This document shows, piece after piece, positions 49,467-58,727 of a stretch of 64,000 bases of DNA (its first letter is position 1; each line of letters starts with the position of its first letter). Origin of the DNA: Streptomyces blattellae (GTDB taxonomy: Bacteria > Actinomycetota > Actinomycetes > Streptomycetales > Streptomycetaceae); NCBI RefSeq assembly GCF_009709555.1, contig NZ_WJBG01000233.1:56983-120982 (forward strand), in the 5' to 3' direction. The translations under genes and the position numbers were made by a program. Under the pieces are notes generated by a model. The model did not search any database and had not been told where the DNA came from. It worked only from the letters and a program-made list of their open reading frames with translations.

Positions 49467-52400
49467 CTATCCCCTCGCCCCCGTACCGCCTTGCGGAGTA
49501 CGGCACGTCACCCTGAACCCGAGTTGATGGAATCGGACATGTGGATCGAACCATCCGCCGATCAAGGACCAGACGGGACTGTGTGAGGGCGGGGTCACTC
49601 CGCCCTTCACGACGATCGACGCGGCGGGACCGATTTCGGGGCCCTCGGCCAGGTCCCGCAGTTCCTGTTCGGTCGCCGACATCAGCCTCAGTGAGGTGTT
49701 GCACCACTGCCACACACTTCCGAACAGGTCGTGCACCCCTCTTGCGTTCGGCGGGAGGAGGCCCACCGGTAACCCCGGTCCGTACTCCGGGGCGACGGCG
49801 GTCAGGTCCATCTGATCCATGTGCTCCTTGACCGCCTTGACCAGCCCCTCAACCGCCTCCGTCCGGTCCACCGGGGCGCGTGTGCCGGACACGCCCTGCC
49901 GCTCGGCTCGTGGGAAGAGACGGAGTCCGCGGGGTCGGGCGGGCTGCTCGGCCGGGACCAGGGCGCCGAGCACCCCGCGGGAGATCCGGAGCCTGCCATG
50001 TGCGGCGCTGTCCCATTCCGCAGCGGACGGCAGCCGGAAGAGCTGGCCGCCGTTGCGCTGTGTCAGCCAGGCGCAATACGCGGTGGCCTCGAAGAAGTTG
50101 ACCCCGGTCACGGGCTGGTTGGGGGCGTTGAGCCGGCTGTTGAGCCAGTAGCGGGGAAAGCGGATCTTCTGCTTGCGGACCCAGGCCCAGCCGCGCTCGT
50201 CCCACCAGGCTCGCTGCTCGTACCCGCCGTCGCCCACGAACGCCGCGAACTCCATGTTCGTCACGGGGTAGCGGCCGATCCGGAAGGGCTCGACCGGTCC
50301 GGTGCGCGGCACGTCGACGAGGTTGCGCAGCGGCGACCCCACCGAGACACGGGGATCGAGGCGGCCCAGTGCGCGTACTTCGTCGATCCGGAGGAAGTGG
50401 TCCTTCCCTGGGAACGGGTCCTTCTCGTCCCGTGCCGTCTTGCGCAGCAGGGCCGGCACCGTGGCGCCGACGGCCCGTTGCCCCGGTGCGGCGAGTTCCA
50501 GAACGCACTCGTGCGCCAGTCGCGGGGCGCCGCCCCGCACGAGCAGTTCGACCAGCCGTTCGGCGTCCTTCCCGGGCAGCAGGGCGACCAGGATGCGCAG
50601 GACGTCCTCCCAGGCCTCCGGGGCGTCGACCGCGGCGGCCAAGCCCGCCTTGTGGAACCCCTGGGCCAGTTGGCGGGCGGCGAAGTAGTCCCGCAGCAGA
50701 TCGAACCGGAATTCCGCGACGTCCGGGGCGCCCGTGTCCCGCAGCAGTCCGAGCAGCCGCCCGGTGGCGATCGCCTCCCCGTCCTCCGTCCGAACGGTCA
50801 CACGGTGCTGCCCGGCCTTCTTCAGCGCAAGCGCCACCCGGGCCAGCCAGTCTTCCACCGCCGGCGCCTGCCGGGTGTCGGCGAGCCGTTCGTGCCGGCG
50901 GGCGACATACAGATCGAGGATGGTCCTGAGGTTGGCGTTCCGCAACGTCCGGTCCGTCGCGCGAAGTTCGCACAGCAGGCTCAGGAGTTGCGGATTGCGC
51001 AGATGACGCGAGACCGAACCGCCCCCGGCTGCGAGCAGATCGACGAGTGAGGGATCGCCGTGCCGTTGCGCGAGGATTTCGGTGACCTGCTGTTCGCTCA
51101 GCTCCCGGACCGTCATGTTCCTGGACCCCAGGACCAGCGCGGTGCGCTCGGTCCGGCAGGCCACCAGCGTTCCTGTGTCCGAGCCACCCGCGCGCAGCGT
51201 GTCCAGGTCCGCGCGCAGCCGGTCCCGGGCGGATGCGGACAGCCGGTCGACGTCGTCCAGCAGGAGGTACAGAGGTGAGCTGAACAGCCAGTGCAGGTGG
51301 TGGAGCTTCCCCCGGGTCCGGACCAGGTCGTGGCACGGGAGGAGGTAGCGCTGGTTCCGGTACGTGAAGCTCGCGAACGCGTTGCGCGCCACATGCGCCT
51401 CGACGCGTCCCGCGAGGTCGGATTCCGGACCGGTTTCCAGCGGGATGTACAGCGGTAGGTGGTGACGGACGCGCAGGCCGTGTTCCTCGAACCGGGGCAG
51501 GAACCAGGCGTGTTCGATGCCGAGCAGCGAGGTCGTCTTGCCCGCTCCGGTGCCGCCGATGAGGGTCCCGTGGCGGGTGAGGGCCGGAGCCTGCGTGACC
51601 GACTCGACGAAGGCGACGACCTGTTCGTCCGGTTCCGCCTCCGGTGCGGGCCACAGATCAGCCGTCAGCGAGATCACTCCGCGTGCCTGCGGCCGGGTCC
51701 GGCAGTGTCCCTCCAAACGGTAGGCGATCTCGTGGAAGCCGGCCTCACACAGTCCGCGCGCCAACTCCAGGACGAGTGCTGTCTTCGCCGGGTCGTCGAT
51801 GGGAGACCCCGCCCAGGACCGGCTTGCCGGGAGAGCCCTCAGGAGGTTCGCGGCGACTGCGGGCAGCGTGACGCTGTTCGCGCTGAGCAGCGGATGCAGT
51901 ACCTCTCTGAAGGGCAGCTTCCTGCCCAGCCGCTCCTCACAGCTTTCCGCGCGGTGCCGGTACTCCTCGGCGAACAGGTCCGCGGCGGCGAGCATCTGGA
52001 CGGAGGCCGGCCTGAGCCGGTCCGTGTCCAGCGCCGCCAGGGCGAACCGCGGCATGCCCAGGACGACTTGATGACCTCTCGTCCGTGCCCAGGCGAGGAA
52101 ATCGAGGATCCGGGCCGTGGGGTCCTCGGGCGGGGTTTCCGCCCGGTCGGCCAGCACGTGTTCTGGAGGGGCCGCCGAGAAGTCGACCGCCATGAGCGTC
52201 GGTGCGCGTTCCTTCCCTGGGGAAGGCTCGGCTGCCGCGTTCGGCTCCGCCGCGGTACGGCTGCCCGAGTCGCCGCGCCGGAGGTCGTCCGGCATGAGCC
52301 AGGCAGCGCCGTCGAGCCACAGACCGTCCTGGCCCGCCAACTCCCGCAGGGACGGACGTACATCGGCCGCGAAATGCGTCACCAGCAGGAGCGGGTGTTC

Positions 52401-52862
52401 CACGGCGAGCATCTCCCGGAAGCTCCGCGCGGGCCCGGCGGGCGTGAGCGCCGGCGGCGGCACTCTGAGCGCGGGGGTGGGCATGGGCGTGGCGTGGAAC
52501 ACCATCGGCGGCCCGTCGTCGGTGCCGGCAGCGGGCGGGTGCGCCGTGAGCAGTTCGGCCAACGGGTCGGAGACAGGCGGGTCGTCGCCCCGGGACTCCA
52601 GCCGTCGGCACAGCGTCTCGACCCACCCCTGCTGTTCGACTCCGACAGGAACCTCGCGCAGGACCTGTTGCAGCAGGTCCAGCGGCAGTTGTCCCACCAG
52701 CCGGGCGGAGAAGTCCTTCGCGGCCCCCTCGAACTGGATGGTGCTCAGCCCCTCCCAGCCGTAGAGCAGAGGGATGAGGGAATCACGGCTCTCGCGCGTC
52801 CTGAAGTGTCTGCTCAGAAAATCGACCGCGTCGCTGAAGGGATTCGACCCCGGATGCACCAT
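49467..52862 (-). CDS. EAD-NACHT-FGE-sulfatase conflict protein
   Basis: A 1131-residue multidomain protein. Residues 1-95 form a helical effector-associated-like domain (DAVDFLSRHFRTRESRDSLI, GLSTIQFEGAAKDFSARLVG). Residues 95-400 are a linker plus an uncharacterised alpha/beta part. Residues 432-745 form a NACHT/STAND NTPase with Walker A LIGGTGAGKTT, Walker B LYLLLDDVDRL, sensor ACRTER, and the helical part NPQLLSLLCELRATD ending FRFDLLRDYFAARQL. Residues 857-1125 are an FGE-sulfatase fold (FRIGRYPVTNMEFAAFV, FRLPSAAEWDSAAHG, GVHDLFGSVWQWC, terminal GFRVTC). FGE-fold domains often act as ligand-binding variable modules. By the domain grammar, the NACHT would oligomerise on sensing a ligand and signal through EAD homotypic contacts. 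Confidence 0.8.
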   Translation of the reverse strand: MVHPGSNPFSDAVDFLSRHFRTRESRDSLIPLLYGWEGLSTIQFEGAAKDFSARLVGQLPLDLLQQVLREVPVGVEQQGWVETLCRRLESRGDDPPVSDPLAELLTAHPPAAGTDDGPPMVFHATPMPTPALRVPPPALTPAGPARSFREMLAVEHPLLLVTHFAADVRPSLRELAGQDGLWLDGAAWLMPDDLRRGDSGSRTAAEPNAAAEPSPGKERAPTLMAVDFSAAPPEHVLADRAETPPEDPTARILDFLAWARTRGHQVVLGMPRFALAALDTDRLRPASVQMLAAADLFAEEYRHRAESCEERLGRKLPFREVLHPLLSANSVTLPAVAANLLRALPASRSWAGSPIDDPAKTALVLELARGLCEAGFHEIAYRLEGHCRTRPQARGVISLTADLWPAPEAEPDEQVVAFVESVTQAPALTRHGTLIGGTGAGKTTSLLGIEHAWFLPRFEEHGLRVRHHLPLYIPLETGPESDLAGRVEAHVARNAFASFTYRNQRYLLPCHDLVRTRGKLHHLHWLFSSPLYLLLDDVDRLSASARDRLRADLDTLRAGGSDTGTLVACRTERTALVLGSRNMTVRELSEQQVTEILAQRHGDPSLVDLLAAGGGSVSRHLRNPQLLSLLCELRATDRTLRNANLRTILDLYVARRHERLADTRQAPAVEDWLARVALALKKAGQHRVTVRTEDGEAIATGRLLGLLRDTGAPDVAEFRFDLLRDYFAARQLAQGFHKAGLAAAVDAPEAWEDVLRILVALLPGKDAERLVELLVRGGAPRLAHECVLELAAPGQRAVGATVPALLRKTARDEKDPFPGKDHFLRIDEVRALGRLDPRVSVGSPLRNLVDVPRTGPVEPFRIGRYPVTNMEFAAFVGDGGYEQRAWWDERGWAWVRKQKIRFPRYWLNSRLNAPNQPVTGVNFFEATAYCAWLTQRNGGQLFRLPSAAEWDSAAHGRLRISRGVLGALVPAEQPARPRGLRLFPRAERQGVSGTRAPVDRTEAVEGLVKAVKEHMDQMDLTAVAPEYGPGLPVGLLPPNARGVHDLFGSVWQWCNTSLRLMSATEQELRDLAEGPEIGPAASIVVKGGVTPPSHSPVWSLIGGWFDPHVRFHQLGFRVTCRTPQGGTGARG

Positions 52863-52867
52863 GACTG

Positions 52868-53935
52868 CTACCCCAGCAGCCTCTCGGCCAGCTCTGGGGA
52901 ATGCATTCGTATGTCTTCCAGAACGGCGATGGCGGTGGTTCCCGCGTTTCTCAGGTACCGCTTCTCGCTGTTCGGTTCCCTCAGCATTCCCCCGCTGTGA
53001 TGGATTCCGACCACCTCAAACTCATTGTTGAACACGGGTGATCCGGAAGAACCCGGTTGCGTCGACGTCGTGTACTGGATGACGCTGCGGTCGGCATAGA
53101 CCACGAAGTTGTTCTGCATGGAGATCTTCTTGTAGTGGCCGCCGGGATGCTGAATGATGTTCACGCGCTGATCGGCAAAGACCCTTTCGGCCACGAGTGG
53201 CACAGCACGGACTCCGTCCGGTATGTCGGGCAGCTCGATCATCGTGACGTCGAGTCGGGCACTGGTGTGGAAGAGCCCTCCGGGCTTGCACCGCCGAGTC
53301 TGCACCGGCCGTTCGAGGCCCTGTCCGTCGAGCTGGTAGTCGAAGTCGTAGGTACTGGCCTCGGCCGTCCCGCTGTCGCCGATCACATGGTGGTTGGTGA
53401 CGAGCAGGCCCCCGGTGGTCAGGAATCCCGTGCCGACCCACCTCGGGGTGACGACGCGGACGACGGCCCGCGCCGCCTCCAGGGCGAGTTCGAGCAGGGC
53501 GATGTCCCTGAGGGTGTTCTCGCCGATGATCTTCTCCGCGACCTGGTCGTCGTTTTCCCGGCCGCGCCAGTCGCCGGAGGGGCCGCGGTCGGCACTCGGC
53601 TTGACGGTGAACGGATAGCGGGCCAGCAATTCGCGCAGATACTCGGCATCGTCCCCACCGCCGAGATAGGCGATCATCTTGTTGACGAGCACTCCCAGCG
53701 TTTCCCTGCCGGGTTCGTCCTGTCCGAAGGCCTGGAGCCGGTCCACGACCCGGACGGCCACCCCTCGCGGGGCTCCGTCGATGTCGAGGGACGCGATCAC
53801 ATCATCCCGGCGGGGAGTTCCCGCGAACACATCTGTTACGAAGTCCACACGACTGCGTACGGTACGGAAGTCCGGCATTCCCCCGAGAATTCTCACCGTT
53901 CGTTCGAAGTCGCGCGCGTCCAGCCTCACACTCAT
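52868..53935 (-). CDS. EAD-trypsin-like serine protease of a conflict operon
   Basis: A 355-residue protein. Residues 1-108 are an effector-associated domain (LDARDFERTVRILGGMPDF, IDGAPRGVAVRVVDRLQAFG, ETLGVLVNKMIAYLGGGDDA). Residues 155-340 are a trypsin-like protease with the triad His183 (LVTNHHVIGD), Asp229 (ARLDVTMIEL) and Ser297 (TQPGSSGSPVFN). All catalytic residues are present. No signal peptide is seen, so it is cytosolic, unlike most trypsin-like proteases. Cytosolic EAD-linked proteases are candidate effectors: the EAD would be recruited by the NACHT protein's own EAD and activate proteolysis. It is the first gene of the operon and starts 142 bp after the kinase gene. The ATG has AAGGGGGA upstream. 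Confidence 0.85.
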   Translation of the reverse strand: MSVRLDARDFERTVRILGGMPDFRTVRSRVDFVTDVFAGTPRRDDVIASLDIDGAPRGVAVRVVDRLQAFGQDEPGRETLGVLVNKMIAYLGGGDDAEYLRELLARYPFTVKPSADRGPSGDWRGRENDDQVAEKIIGENTLRDIALLELALEAARAVVRVVTPRWVGTGFLTTGGLLVTNHHVIGDSGTAEASTYDFDYQLDGQGLERPVQTRRCKPGGLFHTSARLDVTMIELPDIPDGVRAVPLVAERVFADQRVNIIQHPGGHYKKISMQNNFVVYADRSVIQYTTSTQPGSSGSPVFNNEFEVVGIHHSGGMLREPNSEKRYLRNAGTTAIAVLEDIRMHSPELAERLLG

Positions 53936-54077
53936 CGGCCATCCCCCTTGACGCTGAGAGTGGCCTCATTGTGCCCGAGCCGCCGAATCGGTGGAGGGGT
54001 TTTGCTCAGCGCGGCCTGGCCTGATCACACTGGTCGTGAATTCACGGTCCGTATGTGGCGGAATTTGTCACCCGTGG
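53936..54077 (-). promoter_or_regulatory. putative promoter region of the conflict operon
   Basis: A 142-bp gap between the kinase stop and the protease ATG. It contains a 12-bp perfect palindrome, CGTGAATTCACG (54035-54046), and, on the gene strand, a CACAAT box about 40 bp before the start. It may hold the operon promoter and an operator. Confidence 0.45.
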
Positions 54078-56315
54078 TCACTGAGCGCCGGACACGCGCT
54101 GCTGGCGCAGGGCGGCGACTCTGCGGTACAGCTCGACCGCCTCCGCGCCCCGGCCCAGCTGTTCCAGGCAGTGGGCCTCGTCGTTGCGGCTGGCGAGGGT
54201 GTCGGGATGGTCGGCGCCGAGGACGCGCTCGCGGGCCTCGGCCACGCGCCGGTATTCGGTGAGGGCGTCGGCCCAGCGGCCCAGCCAGCCGAGGCCGACG
54301 GCGACCTCACGGCGGCTGACGAGGGTGTCCGGGTGGTCGGGGCCCAGCACCCGCTCACGGATCGCGCACACGTCGCGGGACTCGGCGAGGGCCTCCTCCC
54401 AGCGGCCGAGGCGGCCGAGGTTGACGCCGAGGCCGTGGCGGGCGCGCAGGGTCTCGGGGTGGGCGGGGCCGTGGACGCGGGCACGGTCGTCGATCAGCTC
54501 GCGGTACAGCTTGAGGGCGTCGGCGCTGCGCCCGAGGCGGCCGAGGCTGATGCCGACCTCATAGCGGGCGGCGAGGGTGTCGGTGTGGTCGGGGCCGAGT
54601 GCCTGCGCGCGGGCTTCGGCGACTTCGACGTAGGTCTGCAGGGCTTCCGGCCAGCGGCCCAACTGGCCCAGCGCGTAAGCCACTTCGTAGCGGGTGACCA
54701 GGGTGTCGGGGTGGTTCGGGCCGAGTACGCGGGCGCGCGCGGCGGCCACGTCGCAGGCCATGCGGTACGAGTCCTCCAGGCGCCCGAGGCGGCTGAGGCT
54801 GAAGGCGAGGTTGTGGCGGCAGCGCAGGGTGTCGGGATGGTCGGCGCCCATCGTGCGCTCCCGGGCCGCGAGCACCGACGTATAGACCTGGTGGGCGTCG
54901 AAGTGCCGCCCCAACTGGCCCAGGACGTACGCCATCTCCTGCCGGACGGCGAGCGAGTCGGGGTGGTCGGCGCCGAGCACCCGGGTGCGGGCCGCGGCGA
55001 CGTGCTTGTACTCGCGCAGGGCGTCGGCGGCGCGGCCGGTGCGGCTGAGGGTGAAGGCGACCTCGTAGCGGCTGGCGAGGGTGTCGGGGTGGTCGGGGCC
55101 GAGCAGGTGCTCGCGCTCGGCGGCGACCGCGCGGTGCACCTCGCCCGCCTCGGCCCAGCGCCCCAGCCGCCCGAGGCTCAGGCCCGCGTTGTGCCGGCCG
55201 GCCAGCGCGAGGAGGGTCGCCGCGGAAGGGGCGGGCGGCTCGTCCGGCACCGGCTCCTCGGCCCGGCCGGTGGCCGGGCGCGCGATCCATTCCCCGGTGA
55301 GGCCCGCTGCGGCGTCCGGTGATGCGGTGACGATGCCGGCGCCGGTCGCCTTGGGCCCGGTGGTCATGGAGCGGGTCCAGGACGGCAGCCGGGTCTCACG
55401 CGGTGCGGGCTCGGGCGGGCGGAGGTCCGGCCGGGGCGTCACGACCGTCGGCACATACGCCCGTGCGGTGCGGCCCGCGTCGATCCTGCGGCACAGCTCG
55501 CGGGCGTCGTGCGGGCGTTGTTCGGGCCGTTTGGCCAGCAGGTCCAGGATGACCTTCTCGAAGTACTCGGGCAGCTCGGCGCGGTGGCCGCGGGGCGGCC
55601 GCGGTGGGGTGTCGCGGTGGCCGATGAGGATCGCCCAGGCGTCGTCCAGGTCGAAGGGCGGTGCCCCGGTGGCGATCTCGTACAGCACGCAGCCCAGCGA
55701 GTACAGGTCGCTGCGCCGGTCGACCTCCGTTCCGCTGATCTGCTCCGGCGACATGTAGTGCGGGGTGCCCATCGCGATGCCGGTGCCGGTCAGCCGTGCG
55801 GTGAAGCCGATGTCGTGGCCGAGGCGCGCTATGCCGAAGTCGCAGATCTTCACCGTGCCGTCGGTGAGCCGCATGATGTTCGCGGGTTTCAGGTCGCGGT
55901 GCACGATGCCCTGCTGGTGGGTGTAGGCCAGGGCCGCGGCGACCTGGTCGGCGATCTCGACGACGTCCGGGACGGGCAGCGGGTGGTGCTTGTTGTCCTC
56001 CAGGAGCTGGCTGAGGTTGCGGCCCTCCAGGAGTTCCATGACGAGGTAGAGGATGCCGTCGTGCTCGCCGAAGTCGTGGACGACGGTGACGCCGCGGTGC
56101 TGGAGTGCGGCGGCCACCCGGGCCTCGCGGCGGAACCGCTCGCGCAGGACGCGGGTGAAGGACTGGTCGTGGGACTGGCCGAGGGGCTTGAGGCACTTCA
56201 CGGCCACCAGGCGGCCGAGCGATTCGTCGCGCGCCCGCCACACCTCGCCCATGCCCCCGCGCCCGATCAGATCGAGCAGCCGGTACCGGCCCTGGATCAG
56301 CCTGGTCTCCGCCAT
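54078..56315 (-). CDS. Ser/Thr protein kinase with kinesin-light-chain-type TPRs
   Basis: A 745-residue Hanks-type kinase. Kinase domain at about 10-275: GRGGMGEV (18-25), VAVKCLK (Lys40), catalytic HRDLKPAN (139-146), DFG (159-161), GTPHYMSPEQ activation end. A Pro-rich linker follows (about 290-370). The C-terminal half consists of at least eight TPR_10-like repeats whose turns read LGPDHPDTLASRYEVA. There is no transmembrane helix and no PASTA domain, so it is cytosolic. TPRs would recruit a partner or substrate. It lies directly upstream of the conflict operon on the same strand; a functional link is possible but not shown. Confidence 0.9.
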   Translation of the reverse strand: MAETRLIQGRYRLLDLIGRGGMGEVWRARDESLGRLVAVKCLKPLGQSHDQSFTRVLRERFRREARVAAALQHRGVTVVHDFGEHDGILYLVMELLEGRNLSQLLEDNKHHPLPVPDVVEIADQVAAALAYTHQQGIVHRDLKPANIMRLTDGTVKICDFGIARLGHDIGFTARLTGTGIAMGTPHYMSPEQISGTEVDRRSDLYSLGCVLYEIATGAPPFDLDDAWAILIGHRDTPPRPPRGHRAELPEYFEKVILDLLAKRPEQRPHDARELCRRIDAGRTARAYVPTVVTPRPDLRPPEPAPRETRLPSWTRSMTTGPKATGAGIVTASPDAAAGLTGEWIARPATGRAEEPVPDEPPAPSAATLLALAGRHNAGLSLGRLGRWAEAGEVHRAVAAEREHLLGPDHPDTLASRYEVAFTLSRTGRAADALREYKHVAAARTRVLGADHPDSLAVRQEMAYVLGQLGRHFDAHQVYTSVLAARERTMGADHPDTLRCRHNLAFSLSRLGRLEDSYRMACDVAAARARVLGPNHPDTLVTRYEVAYALGQLGRWPEALQTYVEVAEARAQALGPDHTDTLAARYEVGISLGRLGRSADALKLYRELIDDRARVHGPAHPETLRARHGLGVNLGRLGRWEEALAESRDVCAIRERVLGPDHPDTLVSRREVAVGLGWLGRWADALTEYRRVAEARERVLGADHPDTLASRNDEAHCLEQLGRGAEAVELYRRVAALRQQRVSGAQ

Positions 56316-56429
56316 CTCGTGCTGTCGCCCCCGTCGATGGTCGCCCCGCCCGCTGTGTCACGGATCCCCGCCGACGGTCGGTCGGCCCCCTCCGTGACAC
56401 TGCCCTCGTTGCCCGTCCAGTATGGCGAC

Positions 56430-57275
56430 CTATCGTCCGAGTTTGTACGGTGCCGGGCGGGAGCCGGGGCCGAGGCGGGCCATCGCCCGGAGGATGTGTT
56501 TGGGCGGCAGTTGCCAGCGCACCTGGGCGGGAACACAGCGCAGCAGGTTGCCCGTGGCACGCAACTGCCGGGTGACCACGGCGGGTTGCGGGGCCGGTCT
56601 GCCGTACAGCTCATGGGCGTACGGCGGCAGGGCGGCGTACGCCAGTCGTGCCACACGCCGCCACACCACCTCCCGCGCCGGTATGAGCAGGGGATGCGTC
56701 GGCGGGCGGAGGAGGAAGTCGTCCACCGCGCGCGCTTCGGGTCCGGCGGCGAGTTCGGGGCGCACCTTCTCGAAGTAGGCGGCCATCTCCGCCTGGTTCG
56801 CGGGTACGGCGTCCGGAGCGAGGCCCACCAGGCGGGCGCCGGCCCGCTGTTCGCGGATGTAGCGGTCGGCCTGCTCGTCGGTGAGGCGGAATCCGGAGCG
56901 GCGCCCGACGTGCAGGTAGGAGTCTATTTCGGCGCAGTGCACCCACAGCAGCAGCTCGGGTTCGTCGACGCCGTAGCGCTCGCCGGTGTCCGGGTCGGTC
57001 GCCCCGAGCATGCTGTGGATCTTCCGCACCCGGGCACCCGCCCGCTCGGCCGCCTCGGTGGTGCCGTAGGTGATGGTGCCGACGAAGTCGGCGGTCCGCA
57101 TCAGCCGGCCCCACGCGTCGTTGCGGAAGTCGGAATTCTGCATGACGCCGCGCACCGCGCGCGGATGCAGTGCCTGGAGGTAGAGCGCGCGGACTCCGGC
57201 GACCCACATCATCGGGTCACCGTGCATCTGCCAGGTCACGGAACCTGGACCGAACAGACCCGGATCACCCGTCAT
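56430..57275 (-). CDS. oxygenase MpaB-family (DUF2236) protein
   Basis: A 281-residue protein of the MpaB/DUF2236 (latex-clearing-protein-like) family. Conserved pieces are GPGSVTWQMHGDPMMWVAGV (heme-binding His of the family), ALYLQALHPRAVRGVMQNSD, FRNDAWGRLMRTADFVGTIT, and the terminal RWQLPPKHILRAMARLGPGS. Relatives are b-type heme oxygenases in fungal and bacterial degradative pathways, mostly uncharacterised. I chose the ATG at this position (MTGDPGLFG), matching homologues; an ATG 14 codons upstream is also in frame. It is the last ordinary chromosomal gene before the transposon. Confidence 0.82.
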   Translation of the reverse strand: MTGDPGLFGPGSVTWQMHGDPMMWVAGVRALYLQALHPRAVRGVMQNSDFRNDAWGRLMRTADFVGTITYGTTEAAERAGARVRKIHSMLGATDPDTGERYGVDEPELLLWVHCAEIDSYLHVGRRSGFRLTDEQADRYIREQRAGARLVGLAPDAVPANQAEMAAYFEKVRPELAAGPEARAVDDFLLRPPTHPLLIPAREVVWRRVARLAYAALPPYAHELYGRPAPQPAVVTRQLRATGNLLRCVPAQVRWQLPPKHILRAMARLGPGSRPAPYKLGR

Positions 57276-57839
57276 GCCCGCAGATGTGACCACAGCCGCT
57301 AGGTGTCTCCTGAGCATCAGGTTGACCTGCGCTTTTGCCAACCAGCTTCAGCAGCACGGTGCGCGGTCTGCCGAGGATTCTTGGCACATCCGTACAGGCT
57401 CATTGATTTTCCTGCCCTGCGCCGGAGAAGGCCCCCTCCCGCTCCTTCACTCGTCTGCATCGGCACATCCCCCACCACGACGTCACCTCGGATTCTCCCC
57501 AGGGCGCCGCCGGATCATTCACCCGAGAGCGCTCCACGGTCTCCTCATGGCCAACGACGCTGCTGCTGTGAGCGCACCACCAGACCGGCCGCCCTCCTCT
57601 GCTCGGAGTCGCTGCCTTGCAGCACCTCATCCCCGGCCTGGGCGCCTGCGCCTACACTGTCACCTTTCACTGGCGTGACCGGTGAAAACTCAGCGCGTCG
57701 GTACGTCTGCCTGGACCCTTCGACACCGATGCCGCGAATCCTTGCTGGCAACGCCGGGCGCGCTGGCGCGACGGAGATCCAATGACCTCTACGATGATCT
57801 TCGCCCTCCCATCGCACTCTCGGCATGTAAGGCGGAGAC
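57276..57839. other. low-GC gap that should contain the left transposon end
   Basis: About 560 bp without a codon-biased frame; GC is visibly lower than in the chromosomal genes. The left end of the Tn7-like element must lie here because tnsA follows. One feature is the inverted repeat TTTCAC-N11-GTGAAA (57665-57687), and a TGT trinucleotide at 57658 could be the terminal TGT of the element. The boundary cannot be placed from this sequence alone because the right end is outside the window. Confidence 0.5.
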
Positions 57840-58727
57840 GTGGCTCCCCAGCCCGCGCTGCTCGATCACGCGCCAGTTGGCCCATCGAGCGCTGATGTCC
57901 CCTGGTCGGACACATCAACACTGCACGATCTCGCCCGTATGCATGCCATTTCGGCTGATGCGGTCGGTCAACTGGTCATGCCGCCCGACTGGAGTGCCCG
58001 ATGGACTACGGCCTGGCGCTTCGGGCGGACGTTGGTCGGCTGTGCCGTAAGGGACCTGGGCGAGGTCGACTTGCTCTCGAGTGTTCCTGTCCGCCGCTTC
58101 AGTTGGCGTACCGATCAGTGGCATCGCCCCGGCCTCGGATATCTGGTCAGTACCGAGCGGCACCATGGCTTCGAGAGTTTCGAGGAGGAACTCCTCCTTC
58201 TGGCAGCGGACTTCTCGTGTTCTCTGGTGGAGGCTCTTGCTCAGCCGTTCCGTCTGCGCTTCCGAAGCGTCAACGGCAGTGTCGAACACATCCCGGACTA
58301 TCTTCTGCTGACCGATGGCACGCCGTGGCTCATCGACGTGCGGCCTTCGGAGCGGATCGAGCCTGAAGACGACATCAAGTTCGCCGCTGCTGCCGAGGTC
58401 GCACTGGTTGCCGGGTGGAATTATGCGGTCGTTGCTGGTTGGCGCGACCATGTAGTTGGCCTGATCGATACGTTCTCGGCCGGTAGAAGGCGCTTGACCG
58501 ACCCACTGCAACTCCAGGAGCAGTTGCTTCTGGCGGCAGAAGACGGTCCACAGCCATTCGGGACCCTGGTCGCGCGTTGCAGCCTGGAGGCCGTTGCCCG
58601 GGCTCATGCAATGCATCTGCTGTGGCACCGCCGATTGGGCCTGCAAATCACCGGCCCTCTAACTGACGCGAGCACAATCCGACGGTCTCCCTCCCGGCGC
58701 TCGACGAGCGGGAGCTGGTGGCAGTGA
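57840..58727 (+). CDS. tnsA: TnsA-like endonuclease subunit of a Tn7-like transposon
   Basis: A 295-residue TnsA-type endonuclease. The restriction-like nuclease core holds Glu in ESFEEELLLLAADF (115-117), Asp in HIPDYLLLTDG (D153) and the final motif WLIDVRPSE (D166-V-R168), where the canonical enzyme has a Lys in a VKP motif. Arg instead of Lys at that position is noteworthy. TnsA makes the 5'-strand nicks that give Tn7 its cut-and-paste character. GTG start with GGCGGAGAC upstream; overlaps the tnsB gene by 10 bp. The codons contain more A/T than chromosomal neighbours. Confidence 0.82.
   Translation: MAPQPALLDHAPVGPSSADVPWSDTSTLHDLARMHAISADAVGQLVMPPDWSARWTTAWRFGRTLVGCAVRDLGEVDLLSSVPVRRFSWRTDQWHRPGLGYLVSTERHHGFESFEEELLLLAADFSCSLVEALAQPFRLRFRSVNGSVEHIPDYLLLTDGTPWLIDVRPSERIEPEDDIKFAAAAEVALVAGWNYAVVAGWRDHVVGLIDTFSAGRRRLTDPLQLQEQLLLAAEDGPQPFGTLVARCSLEAVARAHAMHLLWHRRLGLQITGPLTDASTIRRSPSRRSTSGSWWQ

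Noticed and set aside
49467..52862. FGE domain as the target of a diversity-generating retroelement
   Set aside because: No reverse transcriptase, template repeat or Avd-type gene is visible in the window.
57658..57687. Exact left end of the transposon at the TGT/inverted repeat
   Set aside because: Plausible, but without the right end or an empty site the boundary cannot be set.
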